From Scolanthus callimorphus (lineage: Eukaryota > Cnidaria > Anthozoa > Actiniaria > Edwardsiidae): DNA of 64,000 nt. Of this stretch, positions 20,449 through 30,900 are shown one piece after another (position 1 is the stretch's first letter; the number at the start of each line of letters is the position of its first letter). The notes below the pieces were generated by a model. The model did not search any database. It saw nothing but the letters and a program-made list of their open reading frames with translations, and was not told where the DNA came from. Where the stretch lies: NCBI GenBank assembly GCA_033964015.1, contig CM066916.1, positions 32,319,404-32,383,403 on the forward strand. The letters run 5' to 3'. Made by a program: the position numbers and the translations under genes.

Positions 20449-21199
20449 TGTTGCGAGGGTAAATCTGTTGAAAAGCCCGCAACTTGGGAACAAACGGGAA
20501 TCGTGCAGAGACAATGAGTGGGACTACGACAATTTGATTTACCTTTTAGTTTACTGTTCTTGATCCACTCTGGCTAAATCATTACAATCACAGTTTTTAT
20601 ACAGTTTATCTTATTTTCCATTAAGGGAATGAAACACAATAATCTTAAAAGTTATCTGTCCGACTTGACAGAAAGTTCCTTTTCCTAAAACTTTATTTAC
20701 TAAACTTGATAAGGGAGAATTGCCGAAGAGGAACCGACTTGCCCAAGTAAATGGGACACAAAGACTCCTCTGAAATACATACCCTAACCGGACAAACCTA
20801 AATTGTACTTTTATAGACATGGTGCAGTGCACGCGCACTGTTCCCAAGATAATAATCAATACTTTCATTTAATACTATTTTCCGAAAGTAGAAAACAGGT
20901 CCCAAAGAGAGTGAGAGATTGAATTTCCTTCCAAAGAATGGTTACAATCGTTATCTTCACTTATTTCCTATACATGTAACTGGATTACTCTTTCTCTTGA
21001 ATCATGGACAGTTCGTCTTCTAATCACTATTTAACTAAACGTATTACATTTATTTCATTTATTCATTTCATTTATCCCTAATTGTATATTTAAGCTTTTC
21101 ATTGTGCATTTACGTGTTTATTTCATGAAATCAAACATTTTAGATTATTTTTCTTAAACATGGGCTTTACTACTCATTGCGTGTTTTTATTGTGCCACA
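20449..21199 (-). mobile_element. LTR family B, 3' LTR
   Basis: A 751-bp LTR from TGTTGCGAGGG to TTATTGTGCCACA. The left flank is GAAG (20445-20448); GAAG also follows a B-LTR end at 32081, which suggests that 20449-32081 derives from one B insertion into a D-type Cys ORF. The polypurine tract TATTTTCCCCTCCTTTA follows at 21200-21216. On the minus strand the start is TGTGGCACAATAAAAAC. Confidence 0.85.
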
Positions 21200-21267
21200 T
21201 ATTTTCCCCTCCTTTAGATAAGACGACCTCGTCTTATAAAAGCCAAAAATAGGTACTGAAATAAATT

Positions 21268-21477
21268 TTTAGTCAGAGGATACTGTCGAGGAACTGAAAA
21301 ATTGCCGAAAACGCCTAGCGCGGCGATAACTATAGTCGAGGCGACGGAACTGGGAAAAGGTGAAAGCCTGGTACATTAACCAGGAGCGACCTGGTGGCTT
21401 TCAAGAAAAGGATAAGAACATAGGTAAGTAGCGACTCGACAGTAGTTTTGTTGGTTGAGCTCCCAGATAATGGCAAG
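21268..21477 (-). pseudogene. Cys ORF C-terminal part, split by A element
   Basis: The C-terminal end of the Cys ORF between the B polypurine tract and position 21477, where an A-type element interrupts it after 'gataatggcaag'. The rest of the ORF resumes at 23615 after a CAAG duplication. The uninterrupted sequence is present at 36385-36410. Confidence 0.75.
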
Positions 21478-22131
21478 TGTTACCGGGATCTTTCGGGGGT
21501 TCTTGATTAACCAGTTGCGTTTTTGAGTCTTTATTTCTTCCACTACCGTTCTCTAAAATCAGGCGAAATCCGCCGTCCTTATATGCGCTGGGACCAGACG
21601 AAAATCCATGGGGTAAAACAGATCCGGGAGAACTTGTCCATCATGTGAATAGAAAACGGGGAAAATTTAAAACTATTTTAAAAGTGTTAGCCAATGAGCC
21701 GAAACTTTGTGACAGTTCTCAAACTCTGAAGAATGCGTTACTGCAAGAATTTTCACTTCTTCATTAAATTGTAAAAATAAGCTTTCCCAAAACCAAGAAG
21801 CTTAGATGTTCCACAAGCTCGTGCAGAGAAAATCAACTTTACTTCAAAGATAAAAACGTACGAGCTTGCCGAGCATACCCATTTGTGCTGCGTAATCGGA
21901 ATTATCCCAACCTCTTGATTTTGGGGTACAAAAGGTTGCGAGGCGGAGGGTCGTTCACAAGCCGAATCTAGCACCCAAATTTCGTAATGATCATTTTTCA
22001 TTTCCTATTTTTTGACTAATTTTAAGTGCTTTCATATAAAGCGAATGCCACACATTTCGTAATTATAAAACAAACCAAATAAACCCGCTATCTATTAAAT
22101 ATTAAAAATTGTCAAATCCCGTGACGTAACA
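21478..22131 (-). mobile_element. LTR family A, 3' LTR of a small RING-carrying element
   Basis: A 654-bp LTR bounded by TGTTACCGGGATC and GTGACGTAACA, preceded by CAAG. With the LTR at 22930-23614, followed by CAAG, it frames a 2.1-kb element that holds only a RING gene, a BTB remnant and a primer binding site: a non-autonomous, pol-less LTR element. Confidence 0.88.
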
Positions 22132-22140
22132 TACCACATC

Positions 22141-22165
22141 CCCCCCCCCCCCCCCCCCCCCCCCC
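22141..22165. repeat. C25 homopolymer within the polypurine tract
   Basis: The polypurine tract next to the A LTR, normally TACCCCCCACCTCAG, is expanded to a run of 25 C on the plus strand. About 85 bases after 'gattcgtg' are missing compared with sister copies, so the RING gene ends in this tract. Confidence 0.8.
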
Positions 22166-22174
22166 ACCTCAGAT

Positions 22175-22518
22175 TCGTGATCAGGCACATTCGCCCTCAC
22201 CCACGCCCAATCGTCTGGCGTCATTCGCGGCGCTGGTGCAGGTGGTGGTGGAGGTGGTCGCTGAGCTCGTCTCATCCGTCTATTCCTTGTCCGTAGACGA
22301 GCTTCCTCCAAACGATAAAGTTCTTGGGCAAGGTCTTGGGCAAGTCTAAATATTTCGGGCATGCCCCGGCAGTGAGGGCAACATACATTTGCGATTGGCT
22401 GCCGGAGCCAACGTGCAACACAACTGAAATGCACGTTCTTCCAGCAGCATGACAGGATGAATCCCCATTCAGGAATACGGACTGAATTCAAACATATTGG
22501 ACAGTCCGTATCGTCCAT
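22175..22518 (-). CDS. RING-like accessory protein, type 2, best copy
   Basis: ATG at 22518. The RING region is complete: MDDTDCPICLNSVRIPEWG, LSCCWKNVHFSCVARWLRQP, CCPHCRG. The first pair is C-x2-C, the last C-x2-C, and the middle is CC-x3-x-H-x2-C where most RINGs have C-x-H. A Leu/Ala/Gln-rich helix, an Arg-rich patch (RTRNRRMRRAQR), poly-Pro, and TPDDWAWVRANVPDH follow. The true end (LRRPLP...G) is deleted; the frame now runs into the polypurine tract and LTR to a stop at 22102. It is probably a ubiquitin-ligase-like accessory protein; the activity is inferred. Confidence 0.75.
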
Positions 22519-22639
22519 TGTCTGATGAGAACAGAAGAATTTGAATTTGAGTGTTGATATAGCTGGACTATTGAGTGACCATCTTTACAAAGTTCTCTTT
22601 CCAAATAAGGCAAGTTCGTTTGGCTGGCTATTTCGATAC

Positions 22640-22855
22640 AAAATTAATGTTTTCTGATATACTTGTCTAATAATTTTGTTGCTAATATAGGAACAGTAGC
22701 ACTGTCCATGACGTCTTGAAATGAAAGTTCTGCGTAACATAAAGCATTAATGACTTCGAAATACCCGTGGTGTTTCAAAGCCATCATAACATCAAGGTAC
22801 CTGTTTTAAGAACAGCCTTGATGTCTAGTTCGATAGAATTAGGGGTTGGAGCGAT
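22640..22855 (-). pseudogene. BTB/POZ-like C-terminal fragment, copy 3
   Basis: Matches the C-terminal half of the 49.2-kb BTB-like gene: LKHHGYFEVINALCYAELSF then DVMDSATVPILATKL, with a 1-base loss near 22806. The N-terminal half has been removed, and the leader with primer binding site begins at about 22860. The RING gene follows downstream, keeping the BTB-RING order. Confidence 0.65.
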
Positions 22856-22865
22856 CACATGAGCC

Positions 22866-22929
22866 GAAGATTGCGGGTTCGAGTCCCGTCTGGAGGTACC
22901 GGGATCGATGCCCGGGTTCTCCACCAATT
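22866..22929 (-). promoter_or_regulatory. Primer binding site with two tRNA-3'-like modules
   Basis: The plus strand reads GCGGGTTCGAGTCCCGT, CTGGAGGTACC, then GGGATCGATGCCCGGG, TTCTCCACCA and directly TTTGTTAC of the LTR. On the element strand this gives TGGTGGAGAACCCGGGCA, a primer binding site, after the LTR end. The second, inner module resembles the variable loop and T-arm of tRNA-Arg (GAAGATTGCGGGTTCGA). The same arrangement is at 25669-25731. The primer tRNA itself is not identified. Confidence 0.7.
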
Positions 22930-23614
22930 TGTTACCGGGATCTTTCGGGGATTCTTGATTAATCAGTTGCGTTTTTGAGTCTTTATTTCTTCCACTACCG
23001 TTCTCTAAAATCAGGCGAAATCCGCCGTCCTTATATGCGCTGGGACCAGACGAAAACCCATGGGGTAAAACAGATCCGGGAGAACTTGTCCATCATGTGG
23101 ATAGAAAACGGGGAAAATTTAAAACTATTTTAAAAGTGTTAGCCAATGAGCCGAAACTTTGTGACAGTTCTCAAACCCTGGGCTGTTACCTGTTCCAGCG
23201 ACTTCATACGAAGATTCTTAATTAAGTAATCATTACAACGCATGCCTAGAACATTACGCTACTACAAAGAAACTGCGCAAACTCTGAAGAGTGCGTTACT
23301 ACAAGAATTTTCACTTCTTCATTAAATTGTAAAAATACGTTTTCCCAAAACCAAGAAGCTTAGATGTTCCACAAGCTCGTGTAGAGAAAATTATCCCAAC
23401 CTCTTGATTTTGGGGTACAAAAGGTTGCGAGGCGGAGGGTCGTTCACAAACCGAATCTAGCACCCAAATTTCGTAATGATCATTTTTCATTTCCTATGTT
23501 TTGACTAATTTTAAGTGCTTTCATATAAAGCGAATGCCACACATTTCTTAATTATAAAACAAAACCAAATAAACCCGCTATCTATTAAAAATTGTCAAAT
23601 CCCGTGACGTAACA
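22930..23614 (-). mobile_element. LTR family A, 5' LTR of the small element
   Basis: A 685-bp LTR with primer binding site at its left end and CAAG target duplication (23615-23618) at its right. TATA (CATATAAGG) near 23032 and AATAAA near 22983 are present on the minus strand. About 70 bases are deleted near 23390 relative to the copy at 25733-26486. Confidence 0.88.
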
Positions 23615-24010
23615 CAAGGAAAAGCGCGCGATCAACAACTGTGCGCATGGTAACGGCCTGATTATCACAGGGTTGTTGCTCGACGAAAGTTTCTTTTACG
23701 CTGAGAAGGCCGGAAACTTTAACAAAAGCCAACACGTTGTCGCCTGACGTCAAAATGCGTTTGTCCTCCAACACGGTAATTGTAGCGTCGATGACGCCAG
23801 GACAGTAAGGATAAGTGTGGTAGCACGTCATACAGGTGTGCTTTAATGTGTGATGGGTTTTCGTTTCAATAACGAACATCGGCACATTTAGCCGGTATTG
23901 TGTGCACACTATTGCCAATGTTAGGCTGCGGCACGGTATAGGGGTTAGATCCTCGTGCCATCTGGCGGCCTCTGAAAAGAATTGATTTTCAATTAGAAAA
24001 TAACACAACG
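23615..24010 (-). pseudogene. Cys ORF N-terminal part, copy with A insertion
   Basis: Residues SEAARWHEDLTPIPC at the start follow a TTTTCAG acceptor-like sequence. Then come YRLNVPMFVIETKTHHTLKH, CMTCYHT, YCPGVIDATITVLE and NVLAFVKV.GLLSVKE. A deletion near 23810 removes codons between CYHT and YPYCPG. The ORF is interrupted at 23614 by the A element. The family is unknown; the gene lies in the accessory position after Gag-TM and before the B polypurine tract. Confidence 0.7.
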
Positions 24011-24337
24011 TACGACAAGAATCGTGGCTAAATTTTCACACCGTTCTTGAACACAGCGTATATCACACGTTTCGAAAAAAAAAGTTATTTATTATTTTTG
24101 TTTTTCTCTTATTAAAGTGCCTTTAACTAAAGTACCAGATACGCGAAAGGGTGATATCAGTTTTGCAGTGATATATCAAACAGCGCGAGTTCAAGAACGA
24201 CGCCTGTATACATCGATTTATTATTATTATTCATTTTTGCCTGTGTGTGTGTCATAATTTATAATCGTATTTTTCCGTTCCGTTCATTTGCCGTAATTCT
24301 CTAAAACGCGGATCGATAAAAACAACCTATCAACATA

Positions 24338-25330
24338 TTATGTGATAGGGTTTGGGAAAAGATATTTCAGGCGATCAGGAAAAGTTAAAGTTCTTGTGGG
24401 AAATAATTTATTTGTTTTCACCAAATACTTAGCGACGTACTTGACTAACCTTGTAGAAACTGTCAAGATAGTAAGTAAAACCACTAATAGCATTTGCGCA
24501 TTAAATGGCAGATGACGCGATGCCATAACTTGAACATTAAAATCATTTATGCTAGTTCGCTTTTCCGAAACGACTACGTTTTTCTCCATTATACCATTTT
24601 CCATGGCAACAACATTCTGAACCGATACAATATGGCTTACAATTTCACTTTCGCTGGTAACTATAAAAGATTCGTCAATAACTTCAATTGCATTCAAAAT
24701 GATTTCCTTTTCACTTTGCACGACAATAATACTGTCTTGATATACGTCACTTTTCCCAATTTCAAGATCATCTACGAAGAAAATTTCATCGGTCATCTCT
24801 ACCGAATTATATTGAACTCCTTGATAAACGTAAGCTTCCTCGCTTATATCGTTTTCAGAACTTTGAAATATGATATGTTTTTCTTTTACATAAACGTCTT
24901 CTGAGACGTAAACTTCATCGGCTTCTGCAACCGAAACAACATTTTCTTCAAATATTTATTCGTAATTTTCTTTAATAATTTCAGCAAAATCCACAACATT
25001 TGCCATATCACGCATTATTTTACAGAAATCGCAAAAATTCAGATAAACAATTTCTTGGTTGTCGTGCATTTCTTTCCAAAGCGCAAGTTCAATTGCTTCG
25101 CAAAGATTTTTAGGCGACTGCATGAAAACACCGATTCTTATATTTTTCCTCAGACCCTTTATAAAATGATATTTTGAATTTTCGTCATCGACGATATTCA
25201 ATACGGAACATAATTTGTTAAATGTGCTAGCACAATCTTCTACTGACTGATTCTCGCTTTGTGCATAGTTGTTTAATGCCTCTCGTAGCTCAAACATTAA
25301 TTCAAACGATAATGAAAAATGCTTTTCCAT
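24338..25330 (-). CDS. Gag-like capsid domain - acidic spacer - transmembrane protein (one nonsense codon)
   Basis: One frame of 331 codons broken only by a TAA at 24956-24958; the sister copy at 37.77 kb has GAA there. Residues ~10-90 resemble the Ty3/gypsy Gag capsid C-terminal domain: ENQSVEDCASTFNKLCSVL, KYHFIKGLRKNIRIGVF, PKNLCEAIELALWKE. An acidic Glu/Val/Ser-rich spacer follows (~110-270), then a TM helix (AQMLLVVLLTILTVSTRLV) and a basic tail. No zinc knuckle, protease or RT. Sister copy: 37151-38110. An upstream stretch (MTKFNEWTLQNDKYTIPNEL, about 25425) may be a lost N-terminus. The membrane anchor would replace the usual myristoyl route; this role is inferred. Confidence 0.65.
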
Positions 25331-25439
25331 AAGTATTCTGTTACTTGTCTTAACTATTCTAAATAAAGTTCATTGGGAATTGTGTACTTATCATTCTGTA
25401 GAGTCCACTCATTGAACTTTGTCATCTTGCAATCAACGA

Positions 25440-25732
25440 ACCAAGAGCGGCAACCCCTTTTCTAACGTTTTTTTTGTTGATACGTCAGTAGAACTGGTAG
25501 AAACTCGTGTCTAAAGATTCGCAGTAATCATCTCTGTCGGTTTGCGGCAGTGCAATCTGTAGTTTTAGGACGGTGTGCTGTTTGGTCTATTGGCAATATT
25601 TTCTTGGGGCAACGGTAACGCCCCTCTGTCATTGGCTTAAAATCTCCTTCGATATGTTCTGTTGAGCCGAAGATTGCGGGTTCGATTCCCGTCGAGAGGT
25701 ACCGGGATCGATGCCCGGGTTCTCCACCAATT
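25440..25732 (-). promoter_or_regulatory. Leader and primer binding site of a Gag-TM element
   Basis: A 290-base untranslated leader between the A LTR and Gag-TM, also found at 38190-38395 beside a C LTR. The primer binding site is GGGTTCTCCACCA at 25717-25729 (plus strand). The inner tRNA-like module lies at 25669-25700. So the same leader is joined to different LTR families at two loci. Confidence 0.65.
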
Positions 25733-26486
25733 TGTTACCGGGATCTTTCAGGGGTTCTTGATTAATCAGTTGCGTTTTTGAGTCTTTATTTCTTCCACTA
25801 CCGTTCTCTAAAATCAGGCGAAATCCGCCGTCCTTATATGCGCTGGGACCAGACGAAAACCCATGGGGTAAAACAGATCCGGGAGAACTTGTCCATCATG
25901 TGGATAGAAAACGGGGAAAATTTTAAACTATTTTAAAAGTGTTAGCCAATGAGCCGAAACTTTGTGACAGTTCTCAAACCTTGGGTTGTTACCTGTTCCA
26001 GCGACTTCATACGAAGATTCTTAATTAAGTAATCATTACAACGCATGCCTAGAACATTGCGCTACTACAAAGAAACTGCGCAAACTCTGAAGAATGCGTT
26101 ACTACAAGAATGTTCACTTCTTCATTAAGTTGTAAAAATAAGTTTTCCCAAAACCAAGAAGCTTAGATGTTCCACAAGCTCGTGTAGAGAAAATCAACTT
26201 TACTTCAAAGATAAAAACGTACGAGCTTGCCGAACATACCCATTTGTGCTGCGTAATCGGAATTATCCCAACCTCTTGATTTTGGGGTACAAAAGGTTGC
26301 GAGGCGGAGGGTCGTTCACAAACCGAATCTAGCACCCAAATTTCGTAATGATCATTTTTCATTTCCTATGTTTTAACTAATTTTAAGTGCTTTCATATAA
26401 AGCGAATGCCACACATTTCTTAATTATAAAACAAAACCAAATAAACCCGCTATCTATTAAAAATTGTCAAATCCCGTGACGTAACA
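25733..26486 (-). mobile_element. LTR family A, full length (reference copy)
   Basis: A 754-bp LTR, TGTTACCGGGATC to GTGACGTAACA, with primer binding site at the left and CAAG at the right (26487-26490). On the minus strand TATA is at 25833-25839 and AATAAA at 25785-25790, giving U3 about 645 bp, short R, and U5 about 50 bp. The junction with the Cys ORF is identical to that at 23614, so 22860-24213 and 25663-27106 are copies of one segment. Confidence 0.88.
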
Positions 26487-26907
26487 CAAGGAAAAGCACG
26501 CGATCAACAACTGTGCGCATGGTAACGGCCTGATTATCAGAGGGTTGTTGCTCGACGAAAGTTTCTTTTACGCTGAGGAGGCCGCAAACTTTAACAAAAG
26601 CCAACACGTTGTCGCCTAACGTCAAAATGCGTTTGCCCTCCACCACGGTAATTGTAGCGTCGATGACGCCAGGACAGTAAGGATACGGCAAATTTTGCAA
26701 TGCCTCGTGGCGAGTGTGGTAGCACGTCATACAGGTGTGCTGTAATGTGTGATGGGTTTTCGTTTCAATAACGAACATCGGCACATTTAGCCGGTATTTT
26801 GTGCACACTATTGCCAATGTAAGGCTGGGGCACGGTATAGGGGTTAGATCCTCGTGCCATCTGGCGGCCTCTGAAAAGAATTGATTTTCAATTAGAAAAT
26901 AACACAA
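26487..26907 (-). pseudogene. Cys ORF N-terminal part, open 140-codon copy
   Basis: Open frame from MCYFLIENQFFSEAARWHED to VVDRVLFLVL, where the LTR interrupts it at 26486. It is the clearest N-terminal part of this family: CMTCYHTRHEALQNLPYPYC, PGVIDATITVVEGKRILT, GLLSVKETFVEQQ. A TTTTCAG acceptor precedes EAARWHED, which suggests expression by splicing. No known family is recognised. Upstream lies the spacer and then the Env gene at 28-32 kb. Confidence 0.65.
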
Positions 26908-26949
26908 CGCACGACAAGAATCGTGGCTATATTTTCACACCGTTCTTGA

Positions 26950-27990
26950 ACACAGCGTGTATCACACGTTTCGAAAAAAAAAGTGTTTATTTATTATTTT
27001 TGTTTTTCTCTTTTAAGTAAAGTATTAGATACGCGAAAGGGTGATATCAGTTTTGCAGTGATATATCAAACAGCGCGAGTTCAAGAACGACGTCTGTATA
27101 CATCGAAGTTAGGTTTTTCTGAAGTTAGGTTCCCGAATGACAGCAACGACCGAAACGACAGTTAAGTGAGATCTGAAAAAGAACATCGATATGATAATGG
27201 TGTATCTTATCACGTAAGTGAGAAAATTAACATTTGAGTTCAAATGTCCTATATGAATAGTGGGTTGACATTTGCTTCCGTTTTCGTTTTTTAATAAGAC
27301 ACTTTGCAACATCAGATCATTTCATTGGTGTACGTGACGACAATTAATACATGCAAATCCCTGAAAAGAAAACAAAATCTGTGCCTCGGACATTTCATTC
27401 TGCCTTTGGGAGTAGTTATTGTCCCTAACAACGAAGCGGTGAGTATACAGGTTACACAGCATGCATTTAAATTGATATATATTTTATTACGGTATATTTA
27501 AGTTCATAATTCTTATCTTTTCTTTTTCTTTTCTTTTTCGTTTTCTTTTTCATTTTCATTTTTTTCATTTTCTTTTCTTTTATTTTTATTTTTTCATTTT
27601 TTTTTAGTTACCTGCGCCGGTTTTAATTTAATTTAATTTTTATTTATTTTTTGTATATATAGACATATATATTTCCGAATGATATATTAGTTAGTGAGCT
27701 ATAGTTTATTCAATTGTGCTATATGGCTATTTACAATAAGACTTCATGGTTGGCGGGAGCGTCTAACCCTCCCGTGGCACGCGGGCCCCATTGCCAGATT
27801 AATATGCAATAAGAATTAGTTTGACGTTTTATAATTTGATATTTTAGCCAGCAGACGCTGTCGCTCCCTCGTCCGCCTGCGATTAAGCACCTTAATTTCG
27901 TCCGTTGTAAGGCCGGCTAAGTGATATATTTAATAACGAATATGTGCGTACTGCCAATATAGTAGGCGTAAACAGAATGAAAACGAACGC
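26950..27990. other. Spacer between Env and Cys, low-complexity T-rich
   Basis: It shares 26950-27106 with 24050-24213. Beyond that lies a pyrimidine-rich run (about 27500-27605, repeats of TTTTC) and AT-rich DNA. A conserved block, CCCTAACAACGAAGCGGTGA (27423-27442), has relatives at 42.87, 47.40 and 53.74 kb, each near a GTAAGT-like sequence. No gene is recognised. Confidence 0.45.
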
Positions 27991-27996
27991 ACAAAA

Positions 27997-30900
27997 TTAC
28001 AATTTCGGATATAATTGTTCATCATATATTTGTTCCTTAGGAAGACTACAATCATCGCAAATCGCTTCCATTGGAGTTGCATCAGGAGCACCGATAATGA
28101 CTTGTGTCTTCTTTATGTCCAAGGTAGGTTCTGTTTCCTCCTGAACTTGCGAATCGGGTTTAGTCAGTGACAAACCAAAAATTTGTACCCAATTATTATC
28201 CATGCGAACATATTAATCAGTGAAACAGGAAAAGCAATATAGACGAGAATTTCAACAACTGTAGTTTGCGACGTGTCGGAAATCTTTTTGATATCGTCTT
28301 CGATTTTCTTAAATTTTTGGATTAGGTGGCCAGAGATTGTAGGTGAAGCTTAAAAAGACTATCATCGCCTTGGTCTTTCCAGGGAATATATTTGATTTTC
28401 TAAGGGCTAAATATAGGGAGGGTTAATTGTAACACTACTGGAAATCAAACATATGACAAGCATACGAATTTTATATCACAAACATATGAAATTTCATATG
28501 TTATTCACACAGTATTCACATGTTATTCATATATTTGTAATATGGTTGTCATATGTCTGCTACATTTTTTCAAACATATGAACGTGTCGTTTTCATATGT
28601 CAGGAACACAGTGCTACACATATGACAAACATATGACATTCCAACACGAAAACATATGACTCTGAAAAACATATGACAAACATATGAAAGGACAATGGCA
28701 ACGAATAACATATGACAAATATATGAATTATATATGACAAACATATGAAATTGAGTACATGAAAATCTGATGTTTTATTAACATATGATTGTGTCCTTTT
28801 TGTATGTTTTTCATATGTATGGATCATATTTGACTGCAATCCTACATATGAATAACATATGACAAATCAAGACAACGAGCATATGACAAATATATGACAT
28901 TTCAGCAAGGACATATATGGATGTCATATGTTTCAGCCCAACATATGACGGCCAACATGTGACAAACATATGAAAGTGTGTGATAATGGTTTTAAGTCCT
29001 TGATCTTACACCTTTACCAGAAAGCGACGTTCTTTCGGCATAAGACAGGGATAACTTATCATCATGTAGTGTGAAATAACGTATCTCAAGTTTGTATCTC
29101 TGCCTTGCTTACAAGCTGACTACTTTCATTTATATATAACATGCCACAAAACAGTTACTAGCCCTCTATTTGCAATTTTACGCACTGCTTGAAATGTCCC
29201 ACTTGCACAACTCTCAAAGCCATTAATTACGTTTCTTACTGACGAGCATGTAACATCGGCTATTTCCAAGCCTAGCCCCTGCTTAATCTCTACATTTTAT
29301 AGCTTAGACCGGAAGCGGGTGTTGATGAGCTGATATTCTGTTAATTTGCAGTCTTCTGTAAATAACACTGTAAACACAGAAGACAACTTTTCCCGAAATT
29401 TCGTAACAGGAATTAATTCAAGGAGAAACGATACAAGCGACTAATTTTCTAGCTGTTTTAAACAATGAATCCCGAACAAAACTAAATCGGAGCGGCGCGT
29501 GTGATAAAAGAGTTAGATTACCCGAGTTATTATCCACCGAATCGGAAGATATTTTTAATTATCTCAGCTTTATGACATGACCGGCCTGATTCTTCTTCAA
29601 AGACAAAGCACATGTCTTTATACACACAGGAGTTAACCTCATTGTACAGTTATTGCTGCAAAAAAAACTATGTTGTCTTCAACTTAGCTCTTAGAATAGA
29701 TTTTAGTAACCCCAGGCTTAATTAAACTCAATCCTCTAAACGTAACGTGACTTCCGGCAAACTAAAACACACAAAGCCACCAAATTCCTCTATAAACTTT
29801 GTTAAATCGAACTGAAAAAGCTACACAAAGTTCGTTTTCAGTTCAGTTGACTACATTGGTGAAAGGGCGATCTAAATCTCATAATAGTAGTCTGTAATAT
29901 CAGCTTTTAACTGTTTGGACACAGCAGAAGTTGACGTGTTTGGCGTGTTTATAATTAAAAACTAAAATCCACAATGGCGCTCGCTTCTCCGCTTCTTGTT
30001 GAGGTCGAGAATTAGCCAGTTTAAGCAGGAATCGTTTAATCAAAATGTATACGAAATGCCAAAGTTTTACCTAATGCTTCAACATCATGCTTCTTTTCTC
30101 AAAATATAATAGGGCTCTAGCTTAAAATCAGTCAATTCATGAAACCGATCACACAGTAAATGTTGCAATCACTTTCAACTCACCGCTTGATTGAAGTTAG
30201 GCCTTTTCCCTGTAGTACTTTGAGAATACAGTACAGTAACGCTTGAACAAAGCGATGATCAGCATAGCGTAAAAGCGACAGGACATTTGCCATCCAGAAT
30301 TGAGCAAGATTGGAGACACACTCCAAGCCATCTTGTAGCACTATACCGTTGCTTTATTTTAGCGGGTTCAGTACGAAAATTGCGAATTGGCCAATCAGAA
30401 GTGACCTCAGCTCGAACCAAGTTTCGCTCGGCCAAAGTGCAAGTGATGCCTTTAAGCAGCAGTTTATGCATTGATATTTGCATGCTACGCTGTGAATCCT
30501 TTTTACTTATATTTGCAATTGAAATTATCGACTTAGCACCTTTCTATTATTTGAGTTATCTCCAATAGACTTCTCGAACTAAAGGAATTCGTTTGAAATT
30601 AGTCATATGCTCTCGTCAAAATGTGACAACAGTAATCTTCTGTGTTATACTTGGTTATGTGCATTTGCCTTTGGTTATAATGTACCAGCGTGTCATATTT
30701 TAAGTTTGTCAAGTAGTTGAATATGGCTATTGTGTCTTATGTGCCTTGGTGGAGTCAAATATCCTACTATTGCAGACCTCTGTCATATGTTTGCACTTGT
30801 ATCTTTTTTTACTTTTTGTCATATGTGTCTGACTGAGTCATATGTTGAGGTTGATATATGACATACCCTAGACCAGTTTTTGTCATATGTTCGGCCGTGG

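Noticed and set aside
22866..22929. A tRNA gene
   Set aside because: Only T-arm and acceptor 3'-like parts are present; there is no D-arm or anticodon arm, and it lies exactly at the LTR primer site.
28523..28839. ORFs with repeated HMFVIC-like codons
   Set aside because: They are translations of the CATATG array in a transposon and have no independent support.
30259..30568. Overlapping ORFs inside the CACTA element as a transposase
   Set aside because: They are short, on both strands, and show no DDE or TNP2-like motif.
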